Shown: positions 37,452 to 46,614 of the stretch, one piece after another
How the letters are laid out: every line of letters starts with the position of its first letter
Numbering within the stretch: position 1 is the stretch's first letter
Program-made: the position numbers and the translations under genes
The notes under the pieces: generated by a model
The model's input: the letters and a program-made list of their open reading frames with translations, nothing else
Database searches by the model: none
What the model was told of the DNA's origin: nothing
From: UBA4132 sp037133675
GTDB lineage: Bacteria; Pseudomonadota; Gammaproteobacteria; Methylococcales; Methylomonadaceae
Reading direction: 5' to 3'
Assembly (NCBI GenBank): GCA_037133675.1
Contig: JBAXNR010000007.1
Span: 1 to 64,000 of the forward strand
Length of the DNA: 64,000 bases

Positions 37452-39374
37452 TTAGGTATGTTTCAATTGCTGCACAGCTCGCCAAGCTGTATCTATACCG
37501 AAGTTAAAATAGGTTTCACCAGCTGCATCCACATTGGCAATGGTGATTCGTCCATGCGCTTTGCTTGCTGCTTGATAAGCAGGTTTACCCTCACTGTCAT
37601 TATGCGCATAAACATAACCGTGTGACCAACGATTAACGGTGATGGCGGCAATATCACGCTCTGCATCAAAGCCCAGTGAACCATACATTTCTGTCAGTTG
37701 TTTACGAATATGTGTCTCAAAGGTGTCAAAAGATGTGCCTAGTAAATCAGCTCGACCCGCACGGAATAAATCAGCAGGTTTTCCTTCACCTAACAGTGGA
37801 TTAGGCATCCGAATCATTTGAATAATTATCGGTGCGTCAGGTTCTCTACGCGGTTGGTAGTCACCCATATTGACGGGGAAATCGGTCAGTACATATTGAA
37901 AATAACTACTTGGACAAAACACACTGCCAATACCACTACGTTTTAATGGCTGCCATTGCCGTAACGCAACTTGTGCATACACCAATGGCATTTTGATATT
38001 CGCTCGCATGGCGGCTTTTTGTTTGGCGGGCAAGGTTGGAATAATATACGCAGCCATCATGTGCCAACCTGCCATAACTGTATGATGAGCATGGGCTTCA
38101 AATAACTTATTATCTTTAACATAGCGCACTACGGTATCTTTTTCGACATTGTCAGCGTAAACAGCAAGGCTACCCAGCCTGATTTTTACCGCGTTAGTGT
38201 CACGATCGAGCTGAGTATAATCATAATGACTGGTGACTGCTTTAACAGCGGTATCAAAATTGGCGACATTAGGAATTAACTGTTTGACTAACAACCGCGC
38301 AATGGTCGCGTTACCATCGGGAAAGTGATAAATGTATTCGTCAGGGTAATGGTCTTGTTCAAATTCGTTTTTGAAATAGGACGCGGGTGGTAAGCCATAC
38401 AGTCCACCATCTACTGCATCCCATAACAACACACTGGTGCCGCCACAGGCGTAATCATCAGCTAAGGGCATAGACAATAAAGCAATGAGCGCAGGGTCGG
38501 TAAGCTTATAAACGTCACGCAAAAATTCGACATAGTTATTTTCATACAGTTTGCGTTTGCCTGATTTACCCGCAAAATAGGCTTTTGCTTTCGGTGAACC
38601 CTGCATGACTTCACGCACTTTAGCCCGTTGTCCGTCAGATAATGGCGTTTTATCGAGCATACTGGCAAAACTGGGTGCAACCTTAAGACCTGGTAAATAA
38701 GAATGGGCATAATATTTGCCCGTCCAGTGACTCGGCAAACAACTACGCATTAAGACACTGTGTTGATAGGTCTCTGAATCGAAAAAAATACCCTGCGTTA
38801 ACTCATGGCGGATAAAAAACTGTTTATCGTAGGCGGTTTTAAACACGTTTAAATCAATACCCACGTCAGTGAGTAATTTTTTCACTACTTTACTGTATTT
38901 TGACGGTGCTGCTATCGATTGCGAACCACCATAAGACAGATAAGTTTTACCATCAATGGTAAATTCATTGCGCTTGGCATGACCACCAAAATCATCGTGA
39001 TTATCAAGAATCAGAATACGCGCGTCTTTTTTTATAGTTTGCCGATAAAAATTGGCAGCCGATAAACCACTGATACCCGCTCCAATAACAATCAGATCAT
39101 AGGGTGTGCTATCGAGTGTTGCTGTTCCCCAGTCTGTTTTATCTGTCCATGCTACTGCGTGAGCCGCTTCAAACGATCCTGCGTGGCTACCGCGTAAGCC
39201 TGTTAAAGCGGGGGGATAATAATCTACTGGGATATTATCGAGATTTTTGGTCATTAGGGTTTCTGAGATAGCCTCTAACGACCAGCCTGCGGTAGCGACT
39301 GTCGCCCCTGTCCAGAGAATGCCATTAAGAAAGTCTCTACGCGTAATATCTTTTTTAAACATGGTTGTTCTCAA
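37452..39374 (-). CDS. Tat-exported FAD-dependent amine oxidoreductase (spermidine dehydrogenase-like)
   Basis: A 640-residue flavoprotein. The N-terminus has a twin-arginine signal (ITRRDFLNG, Arg12-Arg13, then a hydrophobic stretch), so it is exported folded. The FAD-binding Rossmann motif is VIGAGISGLSAA (Gly98 onward). The stretch YYPPALTGLRGSHAGSFEAAH before it is characteristic of the spermidine dehydrogenase-like group. The substrate is therefore probably an amine or polyamine, but this is inference. It lies between the relaxase and LPD7 genes and has no plasmid role, so it is cargo. An internal ATG at 39362 is an alternative start. Confidence 0.82.
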   Translation of the reverse strand: MRTTMFKKDITRRDFLNGILWTGATVATAGWSLEAISETLMTKNLDNIPVDYYPPALTGLRGSHAGSFEAAHAVAWTDKTDWGTATLDSTPYDLIVIGAGISGLSAANFYRQTIKKDARILILDNHDDFGGHAKRNEFTIDGKTYLSYGGSQSIAAPSKYSKVVKKLLTDVGIDLNVFKTAYDKQFFIRHELTQGIFFDSETYQHSVLMRSCLPSHWTGKYYAHSYLPGLKVAPSFASMLDKTPLSDGQRAKVREVMQGSPKAKAYFAGKSGKRKLYENNYVEFLRDVYKLTDPALIALLSMPLADDYACGGTSVLLWDAVDGGLYGLPPASYFKNEFEQDHYPDEYIYHFPDGNATIARLLVKQLIPNVANFDTAVKAVTSHYDYTQLDRDTNAVKIRLGSLAVYADNVEKDTVVRYVKDNKLFEAHAHHTVMAGWHMMAAYIIPTLPAKQKAAMRANIKMPLVYAQVALRQWQPLKRSGIGSVFCPSSYFQYVLTDFPVNMGDYQPRREPDAPIIIQMIRMPNPLLGEGKPADLFRAGRADLLGTSFDTFETHIRKQLTEMYGSLGFDAERDIAAITVNRWSHGYVYAHNDSEGKPAYQAASKAHGRITIANVDAAGETYFNFGIDTAWRAVQQLKHT

Positions 39375-39504
39375 TAATGGGTAAAAATAGGGTGATTTAC
39401 ACTGGGACAGTTATCGAAAAAGCAGTATAACGTGAATTAAAAACGGTTCACACGTCAACAGTTCCATTACTGCCCTACGCCCTACGTTTCGATAACTGAG
39501 TATT

Positions 39505-40758
39505 TTATCGTGAACGCCCACGGTCTTCTTCCGTTTCTCGTTTTGCCTGAACGTCTTTTATATTCATTTTAGGCAGCTCGCCACGTTCGATAGCCGCGCC
39601 TATATTTTCACGGACTCTTGTTTTAGCAATTTCACGTTGCTTAGCTGTCAGCTTATCTTGTTCAATTTGTTTATCTATCGCTACAACGGTAGCGACTGCC
39701 CCCATTAATTCAGGGTATTCCTGCACCGCATCAGCCGCCGATTTTTTGGTAAATGTTTCGGCTAGTTGTTTGTTTTTATCCGTTTTCGCTGTTCCTGTTT
39801 CATTTTCGCGGGCGCGAAAATGTTTGCTGTCATTTTCAATTTTGTTTTCTTTGGTTTCGCTTAGTTGCTTGGCAAGTAGAGCTTTGTCTAATTCTGTTGG
39901 TGTGTAGCCTTTGACACTTATGCCGCGTGAAGTGGCTTTAAGCCATGTTTCACGGCGGAAAGTGTCAGAGCCAGAAACTTTAATTTCACTCCAACCCCGT
40001 GCTTTTGCAATGCTAACTAAAGATTCAATGATGTATTCACTATCGGATTTGGTTTTAAGCGCGTTGCCTTTGTCTTCAAAAGCAACCACATCCTTGTTTT
40101 TCGCATAATGGAATTTATTACCTACCCGTAAAAATTGTTTTTCAATATCAGGCGGTATGAGGGTTTTATTTTTATGTTGAGTGTCGGCAAATAGATTATC
40201 TGATTCTATGGCATTGTTTTCTATAGCCTTGTTATTTTTCCCAGAGGTTTCAATGTCCAGTAGTTGTTTAACGGTATCTGAATACTCATTGTTAGGGTCA
40301 TGAAAAGCCGTTTTGTAGTTAGGATAATTTTTAGTATTTTCCGCGATAAGCACTGCCGCTTTTTCTCGTGCTACGGTATGTTGAATGGATTGAAATTCCG
40401 CTATGTCAGTCATAGCCATGTTGTTGTCGATGTCAGGATTAATGGTTTTTGCTGATTTTCTGAGTTCAGCACGGCTTTGAATGCCGTTTAATTTTTCGGC
40501 ATCCATATTGGTTTGAATGTCGTTTAATCCTTTACCATCACTGCGTTTCCATTCGTTATTCACTTTGTGAATTTGTAAGTATTGTCCATCCAGCCCCATC
40601 ACTTGAAAGCGATTTACGCCCAGTTGATCGGCGATTACTATGGCTTCATTGGCGGTTTTAGGAAGTAAGGTTTCTTCGCTCTCTTCGTTGTATATTGCAT
40701 AGTGCGTGGGGGTTTTGTGGGTCAGTTCGTTATAGCTGTTGTTTTTTATTTGTTCCAT
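39505..40758 (-). CDS. LPD7-domain plasmid transfer protein (relaxase partner)
   Basis: The LPD7 region lies at about 205-305 (FLRVGNKFHYAKNKDVVAFEDKG ... SEYIIESLVSIAKARGW ... GISVKGYTPTELDKAL), a domain usually fused to the C-terminus of MOBP/TraI relaxases. The N-terminal 80 residues form a small alpha/beta unit (THYAIYNEESEETLL) also seen in plasmid polyvalent proteins. The 18-bp palindrome lies in frame at 39803-39820. It follows virD4 by eight bases on the same strand, so it belongs to the transfer operon. No enzymatic motif is seen. Confidence 0.75.
   Translation of the reverse strand: MEQIKNNSYNELTHKTPTHYAIYNEESEETLLPKTANEAIVIADQLGVNRFQVMGLDGQYLQIHKVNNEWKRSDGKGLNDIQTNMDAEKLNGIQSRAELRKSAKTINPDIDNNMAMTDIAEFQSIQHTVAREKAAVLIAENTKNYPNYKTAFHDPNNEYSDTVKQLLDIETSGKNNKAIENNAIESDNLFADTQHKNKTLIPPDIEKQFLRVGNKFHYAKNKDVVAFEDKGNALKTKSDSEYIIESLVSIAKARGWSEIKVSGSDTFRRETWLKATSRGISVKGYTPTELDKALLAKQLSETKENKIENDSKHFRARENETGTAKTDKNKQLAETFTKKSAADAVQEYPELMGAVATVVAIDKQIEQDKLTAKQREIAKTRVRENIGAAIERGELPKMNIKDVQAKRETEEDRGRSR
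39803..39820. repeat. 18-bp near-palindrome, copy 3 of 5, inside the LPD7 gene
   Basis: Exact TTTTCGCGGGCGCGAAAA, read in frame as HFRARE in the minus-strand gene, in a charged linker after the LPD7 domain. As in parB, the copy lies in a part that is likely to be flexible. Confidence 0.9.
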
Positions 40759-40766
40759 TACTTAAC

Positions 40767-42425
40767 CTAATTTAATTCTGGGTCGGGGTCAGATTTAACA
40801 GTGATACCCGCTGCGATACAAAGATTGTCTGCATAATCAAGAACGCCAGCAACATCAAGATTTTCATGTTTGGGTTTTGCAACCGCAGAGAAATCAACGG
40901 CAAAATTGGCTAAACGCAGTTTTGCCAGTTTGGGTAAATCATCGGGTGTTACAGGGCGTTCTTTGCTGGTTTTTTGTATGTCATTGATCGGCGCATCCAT
41001 AGCAATCAGTTGATGATGAGCTTTAATGTTTAATAATGGCACAGGGGTACTCAGTTCACCCGTTTGTATTGCGGTTTCCAGTTGCTGATGGGTTGGCAGT
41101 TTAGTCCCTAGTTTTTTTAAGCTGGGTGATATTTCTTTGAGACGGTCAATAAAAATAGGGTCGTTGTAATATTGTACTTTTTGGGCAAGTATTGGCGGCA
41201 GATGCTCCATAATTACTAATGCCCTATTTTGAGCGAGGCTGGTAATTTCTTGCGGTAAAAGTAAGGCTCTACGTTGGTCTGAGGTGTTTTCTGTGGGTGA
41301 TTGTTTAGAAAATAGTGCTTTGTTCTTGGATTGCGATTTTCCTTTAACGGTTTGATAACCTAGCCATTCTGAAATATCGCGTGCGGTTTGGGTTTCAGAG
41401 GCTTTAGGCGGAAAAATAATATTCAGCGCGTGGTTAGTCATAAAGGTTTGTGCGGCTTCTTTGCCATAAGTGTCTATCAACTGTGATGGGCTTTGAATAA
41501 TCGGCAGCATTCGTAAGCCATAACCCGCCATATAAGCAATGCCTTTTGATAAGGTGTTAATTTTGCCTATCGCAGTAAATTCATCCATGAGCAGCAAACA
41601 GCTATATTTAATGTCAGGATTTTGGGCGGGTAGTTCACGGGTATTAAGGTCAATCAACTGTTGAAAAAATAGATTGAGTATCGGAGTCATGCGTTCCAGA
41701 TTATCGGGTGTTACCCCTAAATAGATGGACATTCGCCGTTTTCTAACCATTCGTAAATCAAAATCGTTGGCACTGGTTGCCGCATCAATTAAGGGATTCA
41801 TCCATAGTTCTAGTCGTGAACGAAACGAAGTGATTACCCCCCGCCCGCGTATTTTCAGAAGAAATGGAAATATAGCTATTCAGAGCGCGTACACACGACC
41901 CAGTGAGTGGCTTGCTGGAGACGGTTCTCTCAGTGATTGTTTTAGAAAAATACTCAGAACAATCAGAACCAACCAATGTTTCGCGTAATACTTGACCAAT
42001 GGTAACGAGCTTATCAGGTGTTTCGAGTAGATATAAAACAATGCCAAGAAATAGGTTTCTAGGTGTGGCTGTCCAAATGACATCCGTTCCCGCTTGATCT
42101 GGAAACAGCATATTGGCTATTTTCTGCACATCATCTATGCGAAAGTTTTCATCAGTGTTGATATAGAAAAGTGGGTTGTAACGGTGCGTTCGGTAATCTG
42201 TTGCCGCAGGATTAAACAGATAACAGTCTTGACCATATTTTTTGCGAAAGCCGCTGGTGATGTTCCAGTTTTCTTGTTTAATATCCAGCACAACAACGCT
42301 GTCTGGATAATTAAGCAAGTTTGGTAAAACAATACCAACCCCTTTACCGCTACGCGTGGGTGCAGAAATAATGGCGTGTTGTTGACCGCCGAATAGTAGG
42401 TATCGTTTTTTGCTGTCACCTTAGC
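40767..42425 (-). pseudogene. virD4: VirD4/TraG coupling protein, 5'-truncated and frameshifted
   Basis: VirD4 brings the relaxase-DNA complex to the channel. The Walker A region APTRSGKGVGIVLPNLL is read around 42330-42375, and Walker B LLLMDEFTAIGK near 41590. Two lesions are visible. The first 100-150 codons, with the membrane anchor, are missing and the sequence is joined to virB11 at about 42405-42425. A one-base difference in a run of six C (41837-41842) shifts frame: with five, the reading continues as AGVITSFRSRLELWMNPLIDAA. Reading frames 41785-42318 and 40767-41801 are its two pieces. The frameshift could be a sequencing error; the deletion is not. Confidence 0.88.
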
Positions 42426-43109
42426 CCCGCCCTCATCTTCTCTGCCATAAAAAAGATGCACTTTGTTTGGATAATGCGTCATAAACAGTTCATGCACGTC
42501 TTCAATGGTAATGAGGCGTTCATCTTTTGGAATACTGTTAATTAGGCTCTTGGTGATGGTGGTTTTACCAGAACCAGTTTTGCCGACAATGAGTATGTTA
42601 CGGTGTTTACGAACCGCTAAATCCAGAAATTCCTTGATGTGTTTTTCTTTTTTAAGCGTTAATAGCTCATATTCAAATGGATGTAAATCATCGTTAATAT
42701 CCATGAATTCAGAGAACGCGCCTTCACTATCCAGCTCTTCAAGCGTCTTATCAATAATTGACGGCTTTCGTATAGTGATGGACACGGTATAAGCAGTACA
42801 AGCAGGAGGAATAATGACCTGAACTCGCTCACCATTAGGCAGTACCGCCGATAAAATAGGTTTGTCTGAAGAAATCGCCTTGCTGTTGTAACTGGCAATC
42901 AAGGTGGCTAATTGACGGCAATGCTGAAAACTTAAGTTAGGTATTTTGTAATGCGTCCAGTCTTGAGAGCATTCTGTCCACACTTCATTTGGATGATTAA
43001 TACAAATTTCTGTTAAGGTTTTATCGTTTAAAAAGTCTTGTATGGGTTCTAAATACTCGGTAAGCATTGCCGAGGGTTGTGTGTCATCAATGTCATGACG
43101 ACGACTCAT
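42416..43109 (-). pseudogene. virB11: VirB11 ATPase, 3'-truncated and fused out of frame to virD4
   Basis: VirB11 is the hexameric traffic ATPase of the T4SS. The N-terminal domain and Walker A GKTGSGKT (176-183) are intact up to FYGREDEGGAKV near residue 230. After that the ASP-box, Walker B and His-box region (about 110 residues) is missing. The open frame instead runs on through virD4 sequence in the wrong frame to 42135, adding about 95 nonsense residues. The start overlaps virB10 by four bases as in intact operons. The product cannot be an active VirB11. Confidence 0.9.
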
Positions 43110-44206
43110 GGTTTTACCTGCTTTAAGTCATACACGTCGGAAAAATCCAAATCACGCGCTATCATTATCTGAATGTGTTCACCTTGGTTTTTAATGATAG
43201 TCGGCGGTATGTTAACCGTTGAATCTAATATTTTTTCAGCCACTTTTTCTCCCCCAGTAGCCGAATTGCCAATTACATTGGTTGTACCACTACCGTTAGA
43301 TGGGATTGACCGATTAGCAATAATTTGTATGGAGTCTTTAAGCACACTGATTAATATGGCGGCTGAAAATCGTTCAATGAAATGATTATCTACCCAGCCT
43401 TCAAGCCCAGCGCGTCCAAGTGCATCCGTACCCGAAGAATTTAATGAAATAATCACACCATTGGGTGTTTTAACCCTTGTCCATAAAACAAATAATCTAA
43501 CCTGCCCTTGTTTTAGCCCGCCGACATATTCGCCAACTAATTGAGACCCCCTGTCGAGCAAAAGAACTTGCCCATTATCGGAATAGACATCACGCGTTAA
43601 TCGGCAAGTGGTTAATCCTGGAATCGTGCTGTCAATCGCAGTTTCTAAGGCACAGTCCAATGATGTGCCTTTGGTGATTAAATAATTTCTATCGGGTAAA
43701 AAAGAGGCAGTCGAAGCGATGGTTATGGTCGGTTCCAGTTGTTGTGCGAGTGCGTTATTTTTACCCTCTTGACTGTGGGTATCGTCACTTTCAGGCTGTT
43801 GGTAAACTTTCTGCGGCGCGGTATTTTCACCTTGATTATCGGTTGCTATGACCAATGTTCCCAGCATTTTTCTGTCCGTCCAATGCAGTATTGGCTTACC
43901 GTCAGCAGTCTTTGGCGGGTCGATTGGTTTTGGTTTGCTTGGCTCAATTACTGGAGTTATAGTGGGTGGTGGTGGCGGCGGTACTGGAGCGTCAACGACC
44001 ATCAATGGCGGCAAATTGTTGGCAATTTTTTCGGGAACTTCTTTTTTCGTTTTCCCGCTTTTATCTTTATTCGCGGCAAGAATCAATGCCCCTGCTGCAC
44101 CAACGATAAACAAGAAGCCTAACGCAGTGATTAAATGATTAGTGGGTTTGGGTCTATTGACCGATGGTAATCCTTGGTTTTCTTCGTCGGTTTCATTCGG
44201 ATTCAC
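43106..44206 (-). CDS. virB10: VirB10/TrbI-type T4SS envelope-spanning protein
   Basis: VirB10 spans the inner membrane and forms part of the outer-membrane core complex. The 366 residues show a cytoplasmic N-terminus, one membrane helix (about 25-45, NHLITALGFLFIVGAAGALIL), a proline-rich stretch (about 70-95) and the C-terminal TrbI domain with VLLLDRGSQLVGEY and the antenna region near 270-300. It shares one base with the virB9 stop and overlaps virB11 by four bases. Confidence 0.93.
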   Translation of the reverse strand: MNPNETDEENQGLPSVNRPKPTNHLITALGFLFIVGAAGALILAANKDKSGKTKKEVPEKIANNLPPLMVVDAPVPPPPPPTITPVIEPSKPKPIDPPKTADGKPILHWTDRKMLGTLVIATDNQGENTAPQKVYQQPESDDTHSQEGKNNALAQQLEPTITIASTASFLPDRNYLITKGTSLDCALETAIDSTIPGLTTCRLTRDVYSDNGQVLLLDRGSQLVGEYVGGLKQGQVRLFVLWTRVKTPNGVIISLNSSGTDALGRAGLEGWVDNHFIERFSAAILISVLKDSIQIIANRSIPSNGSGTTNVIGNSATGGEKVAEKILDSTVNIPPTIIKNQGEHIQIMIARDLDFSDVYDLKQVKP

Positions 44207-45045
44207 TACTCGACTTCCTTAATGACACGTTCTACATCGGGTGCAATAGTGCCAGTTTGATTATCTGTACCGCCGTTTATATCGAATGATTTATTGATAA
44301 CCGACGCGACATAATTGCCCTTACGCAACATTAAATGTGCAACTAGCCGTTGAATAACAAGGGTGTTGCCATCGATGACATTGGTGTTAATCAAGGCTTC
44401 ATTATTATCACTGTCTACCGAATAAACGGCGGGCATATCTCGATTATTACTAAACGTTAGATAAATAAAACGTCCATCATCGTATGCTTTTGTTGGGCTG
44501 ATTTCTTCTGAACCCGCTACCCAGTAATCCATGTTATCAATTTTTTGAGTGGCATCAGACAGCTTATGTTTCACCGCATTAAGGTCAGCTTTGGCGGAGG
44601 CTTTATTCAAGGTAGCTTGCCGACTGGCTTCTTGTTCATCTGGGTAATTAAAGGTTAAAGAAAATATCAAATTTGGATTTTTCCACGCTTTTGAATCCTT
44701 GATAGATTTTGCTTGTACGATTAATGCAAATTGATAGGTTCGTTTATCAGTGATTACTGTTAGATTGGTATCGGCTTGTGTCGCTTGTGGTTTAATGAAC
44801 AGGTGATTTTTACGCGGCACAACTTTCCAAGCCTGATCGTCTCCAATAGCAATATCTTTAATGGTTTCATCATCACCAAACTGTACATGGGTTGATACAC
44901 CGTAAAATGTCGATAACTTCACCACGTTTAAAGGATTGTAATCCACGACACGCACACGCGGATCAAACTCACCTTGTGGCGGGGTTATTTCTGCAATTGT
45001 CAGTGTGGGAATAAGCACTATAAGCCATAACAGTCTTTTCATCAT
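44206..45045 (-). CDS. virB9: VirB9-type T4SS outer-membrane core protein
   Basis: VirB9 forms the outer ring of the T4SS core with VirB7 and VirB10. The signal peptide MKRLLWLIVLIPTLTIAE supports a start at ATG 45045 (or 45042); the frame stays open to 45129 but that would place a basic leader inside virB8. The N-terminal domain (DPRVRVVDYNPLNVVKLSTFYG, then FGDDETIKDIAIGD) and the C-terminal strand-rich domain (YDDGRFIYLTFSNNRDMPAVY) are typical. The mature protein is about 260 residues. Confidence 0.92.
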   Translation of the reverse strand: MMKRLLWLIVLIPTLTIAEITPPQGEFDPRVRVVDYNPLNVVKLSTFYGVSTHVQFGDDETIKDIAIGDDQAWKVVPRKNHLFIKPQATQADTNLTVITDKRTYQFALIVQAKSIKDSKAWKNPNLIFSLTFNYPDEQEASRQATLNKASAKADLNAVKHKLSDATQKIDNMDYWVAGSEEISPTKAYDDGRFIYLTFSNNRDMPAVYSVDSDNNEALINTNVIDGNTLVIQRLVAHLMLRKGNYVASVINKSFDINGGTDNQTGTIAPDVERVIKEVE

Positions 45046-45052
45046 CGTTACA

Positions 45053-45847
45053 TTATGGTTGAATTTGCGGTGTAAAAGGTGTCTTTTCTTGAACAGGAAA
45101 TGCCACTGGCGGGGGCTGTGAGGAAACAACAGGCGTTTTTAATGGCGACTTTTTTTCACTGGGTAGTGCGTCTGGATCATTACGATACTCGACTACCTGA
45201 AATCCTAATGGATTCACTGCCCTATCCGTTTCCTTCATCGGCGCACCTGAATAGCTAAACGTGATAGTCGCGGCAAAATGAGAGACTTCAGGATTATCCG
45301 AACCTCTTTCAATTTCAGTTGAATAGCGCACTAAGGCAATGTCATTTTTTATAAATGATGTGCTTTTAATCACCACTTTTACCTTGGCATATTTGCCATA
45401 GATATTGAGAGGTGACAGTGGATTTTTTGGATTAAAAAAGTCGTAATATTTTTTTTGTTCCAGTGCAGAAGACATAATGCCTACGTTACTGTAATACTCT
45501 TCGGCAAGTTCTTTTGAATACCCTTCTCTATAGCGTACATACCACTGTGTGAAATATTTATTGATCGCCTCATCATAAGAGGTCTCGCCATCCTTCAAGC
45601 TATTAACCACATCAACAATGCCCGTCGAATTATCGACTCGAATTACATAAGGCACTATGGTTTTTAATGGCGTTGAAACAATTACTGCGGTCACGGAGGC
45701 AAAGGTCAGCACGGAGGAAGCTATCGCTATTCGCCACGCAATATTTTTGGATTTTTCCAGAGCCTGAACTTTGTCAGTTTCCCAAGAGCGGGTTTCCTGC
45801 AAGTATTTTTCAACGTTTTCTTTATCGACTGATGTATTCAATGACAT
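45053..45847 (-). CDS. virB8: VirB8-type T4SS inner-membrane assembly protein
   Basis: VirB8 is a bitopic inner-membrane protein with a periplasmic NTF2-like domain. The helix at about 40-62 (IAWRIAIASSVLTFASVTAV) is followed by VPYVIRVDNSTGIVDVV and YYSNVGIMSSALEQKKYYDFFN, typical of VirB8. A proline-rich tail ends the 264-residue chain. Its start overlaps the upstream lipoprotein gene by 10 bases. Confidence 0.92.
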   Translation of the reverse strand: MSLNTSVDKENVEKYLQETRSWETDKVQALEKSKNIAWRIAIASSVLTFASVTAVIVSTPLKTIVPYVIRVDNSTGIVDVVNSLKDGETSYDEAINKYFTQWYVRYREGYSKELAEEYYSNVGIMSSALEQKKYYDFFNPKNPLSPLNIYGKYAKVKVVIKSTSFIKNDIALVRYSTEIERGSDNPEVSHFAATITFSYSGAPMKETDRAVNPLGFQVVEYRNDPDALPSEKKSPLKTPVVSSQPPPVAFPVQEKTPFTPQIQP

Positions 45848-46197
45848 TCCCTAGTATGCCAAGGGTGTTTAGCGGGACTGTTAACCATGACAGGAATAAG
45901 CGGCGGCTGTAATGATTGCATGGTTATACCACTGTGCGCTGGAGGCATTACTGCTAATTTGGGTTGCATTACCGTCAACGCTGAGTGTTGTTTTTTAATC
46001 AGTGTGGATGTTGGTTTTTTTGCTGATGACGGTTTAGTCAAGGGTGGCTGGATGGTCTGCGAAGCATGAAGAGCATTGACACTCTCATTTGGCTGATTGA
46101 TGGGTTTATATTCTCCCGTAAACGTTGGCGGTGCATGAGGCGTACCTGCACAACCTAATAGCAGGAAAATTGGTAGTGATAGAATACTTTTACCCAT
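45838..46197 (-). CDS. virB7: VirB7-position T4SS lipoprotein (Cag12-like)
   Basis: A 119-residue lipoprotein: MGKSILSLPIFLLLGC ends in a lipobox with Cys16. The short GEYKPINQ motif after it is shared by Cag12/VirB7-like T4SS lipoproteins; the rest is proline-rich and unstructured. VirB7 anchors VirB9 in the outer membrane. It is longer than the classical VirB7 of about 50 residues, so the name is by position and lipobox. It starts the virB7-B11 segment at the right end of the plasmid block. Confidence 0.75.
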   Translation of the reverse strand: MGKSILSLPIFLLLGCAGTPHAPPTFTGEYKPINQPNESVNALHASQTIQPPLTKPSSAKKPTSTLIKKQHSALTVMQPKLAVMPPAHSGITMQSLQPPLIPVMVNSPAKHPWHTRECH

Positions 46198-46298
46198 GAA
46201 TAGTAAATTTTCAGATTTATCGTTTTGCTACTCTAGCATAGATTCCACATTCAATAGGTGTTATTTCTGTTTTGCTAAAAATGAACTAATAGAAGAGA

Positions 46299-46349
46299 TA
46301 TTTTCGCGGGCGCGAAAATAATGAGAATATTTTCGCGCCCGCGAAAATA
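46299..46349. repeat. 18-bp near-palindrome copies 4 and 5, facing each other
   Basis: Copy 4 (46301-46318) and copy 5, its reverse complement (46330-46347), are separated by 11 bases. Together they can form a hairpin of more than 20 base pairs with the flanking AT and TA bases. They lie inside the remains of a transposase reading frame (46261-46446). The 417-base gene-free gap from 46198 to 46614 holds these, the remnant, and the upstream region of the EcsC gene. Confidence 0.9.
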
Positions 46350-46374
46350 ATATTGTTTTGATTTTAGTATTTAA

Positions 46375-46446
46375 TACCCAGCAACGACACGAACCTAGAC
46401 CTCCATTCTTTACTACATGGCTATGTTCACAATATGGACACCGCAT
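46375..46446 (-). pseudogene. Remnant of an IS1-type transposase N-terminus (zinc ribbon)
   Basis: The start MRCPYCEHSHVVKNGG matches the N-terminal zinc-binding stretch of IS1-family InsA-like proteins, where CPxC and a later CxxC hold zinc and VxKNG is conserved. After about 25 residues the likeness stops, and the frame runs into the palindrome pair and ends at 46261. There is no second half. It marks the right edge of the plasmid block. Confidence 0.6.
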
Positions 46447-46614
46447 TGTTCGATGTTCGTTTTGGGTAAATTTATAATAATATCAGAGTACTCATTGTTT
46501 ATGACCGCTCAAACTCGATGGTTAAATCGATTTACTAACAATTTTGTCAAAGCCGACCTTAAGTAAAAACAGTAGTACATTATCTGCACATTCATCTTCA
46601 CAAGGGAAATCAAC

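Noticed and set aside
46261..46446. 61-residue intact gene
   Set aside because: Only the first 25 residues resemble a transposase zinc ribbon; the rest is palindrome sequence read as protein.
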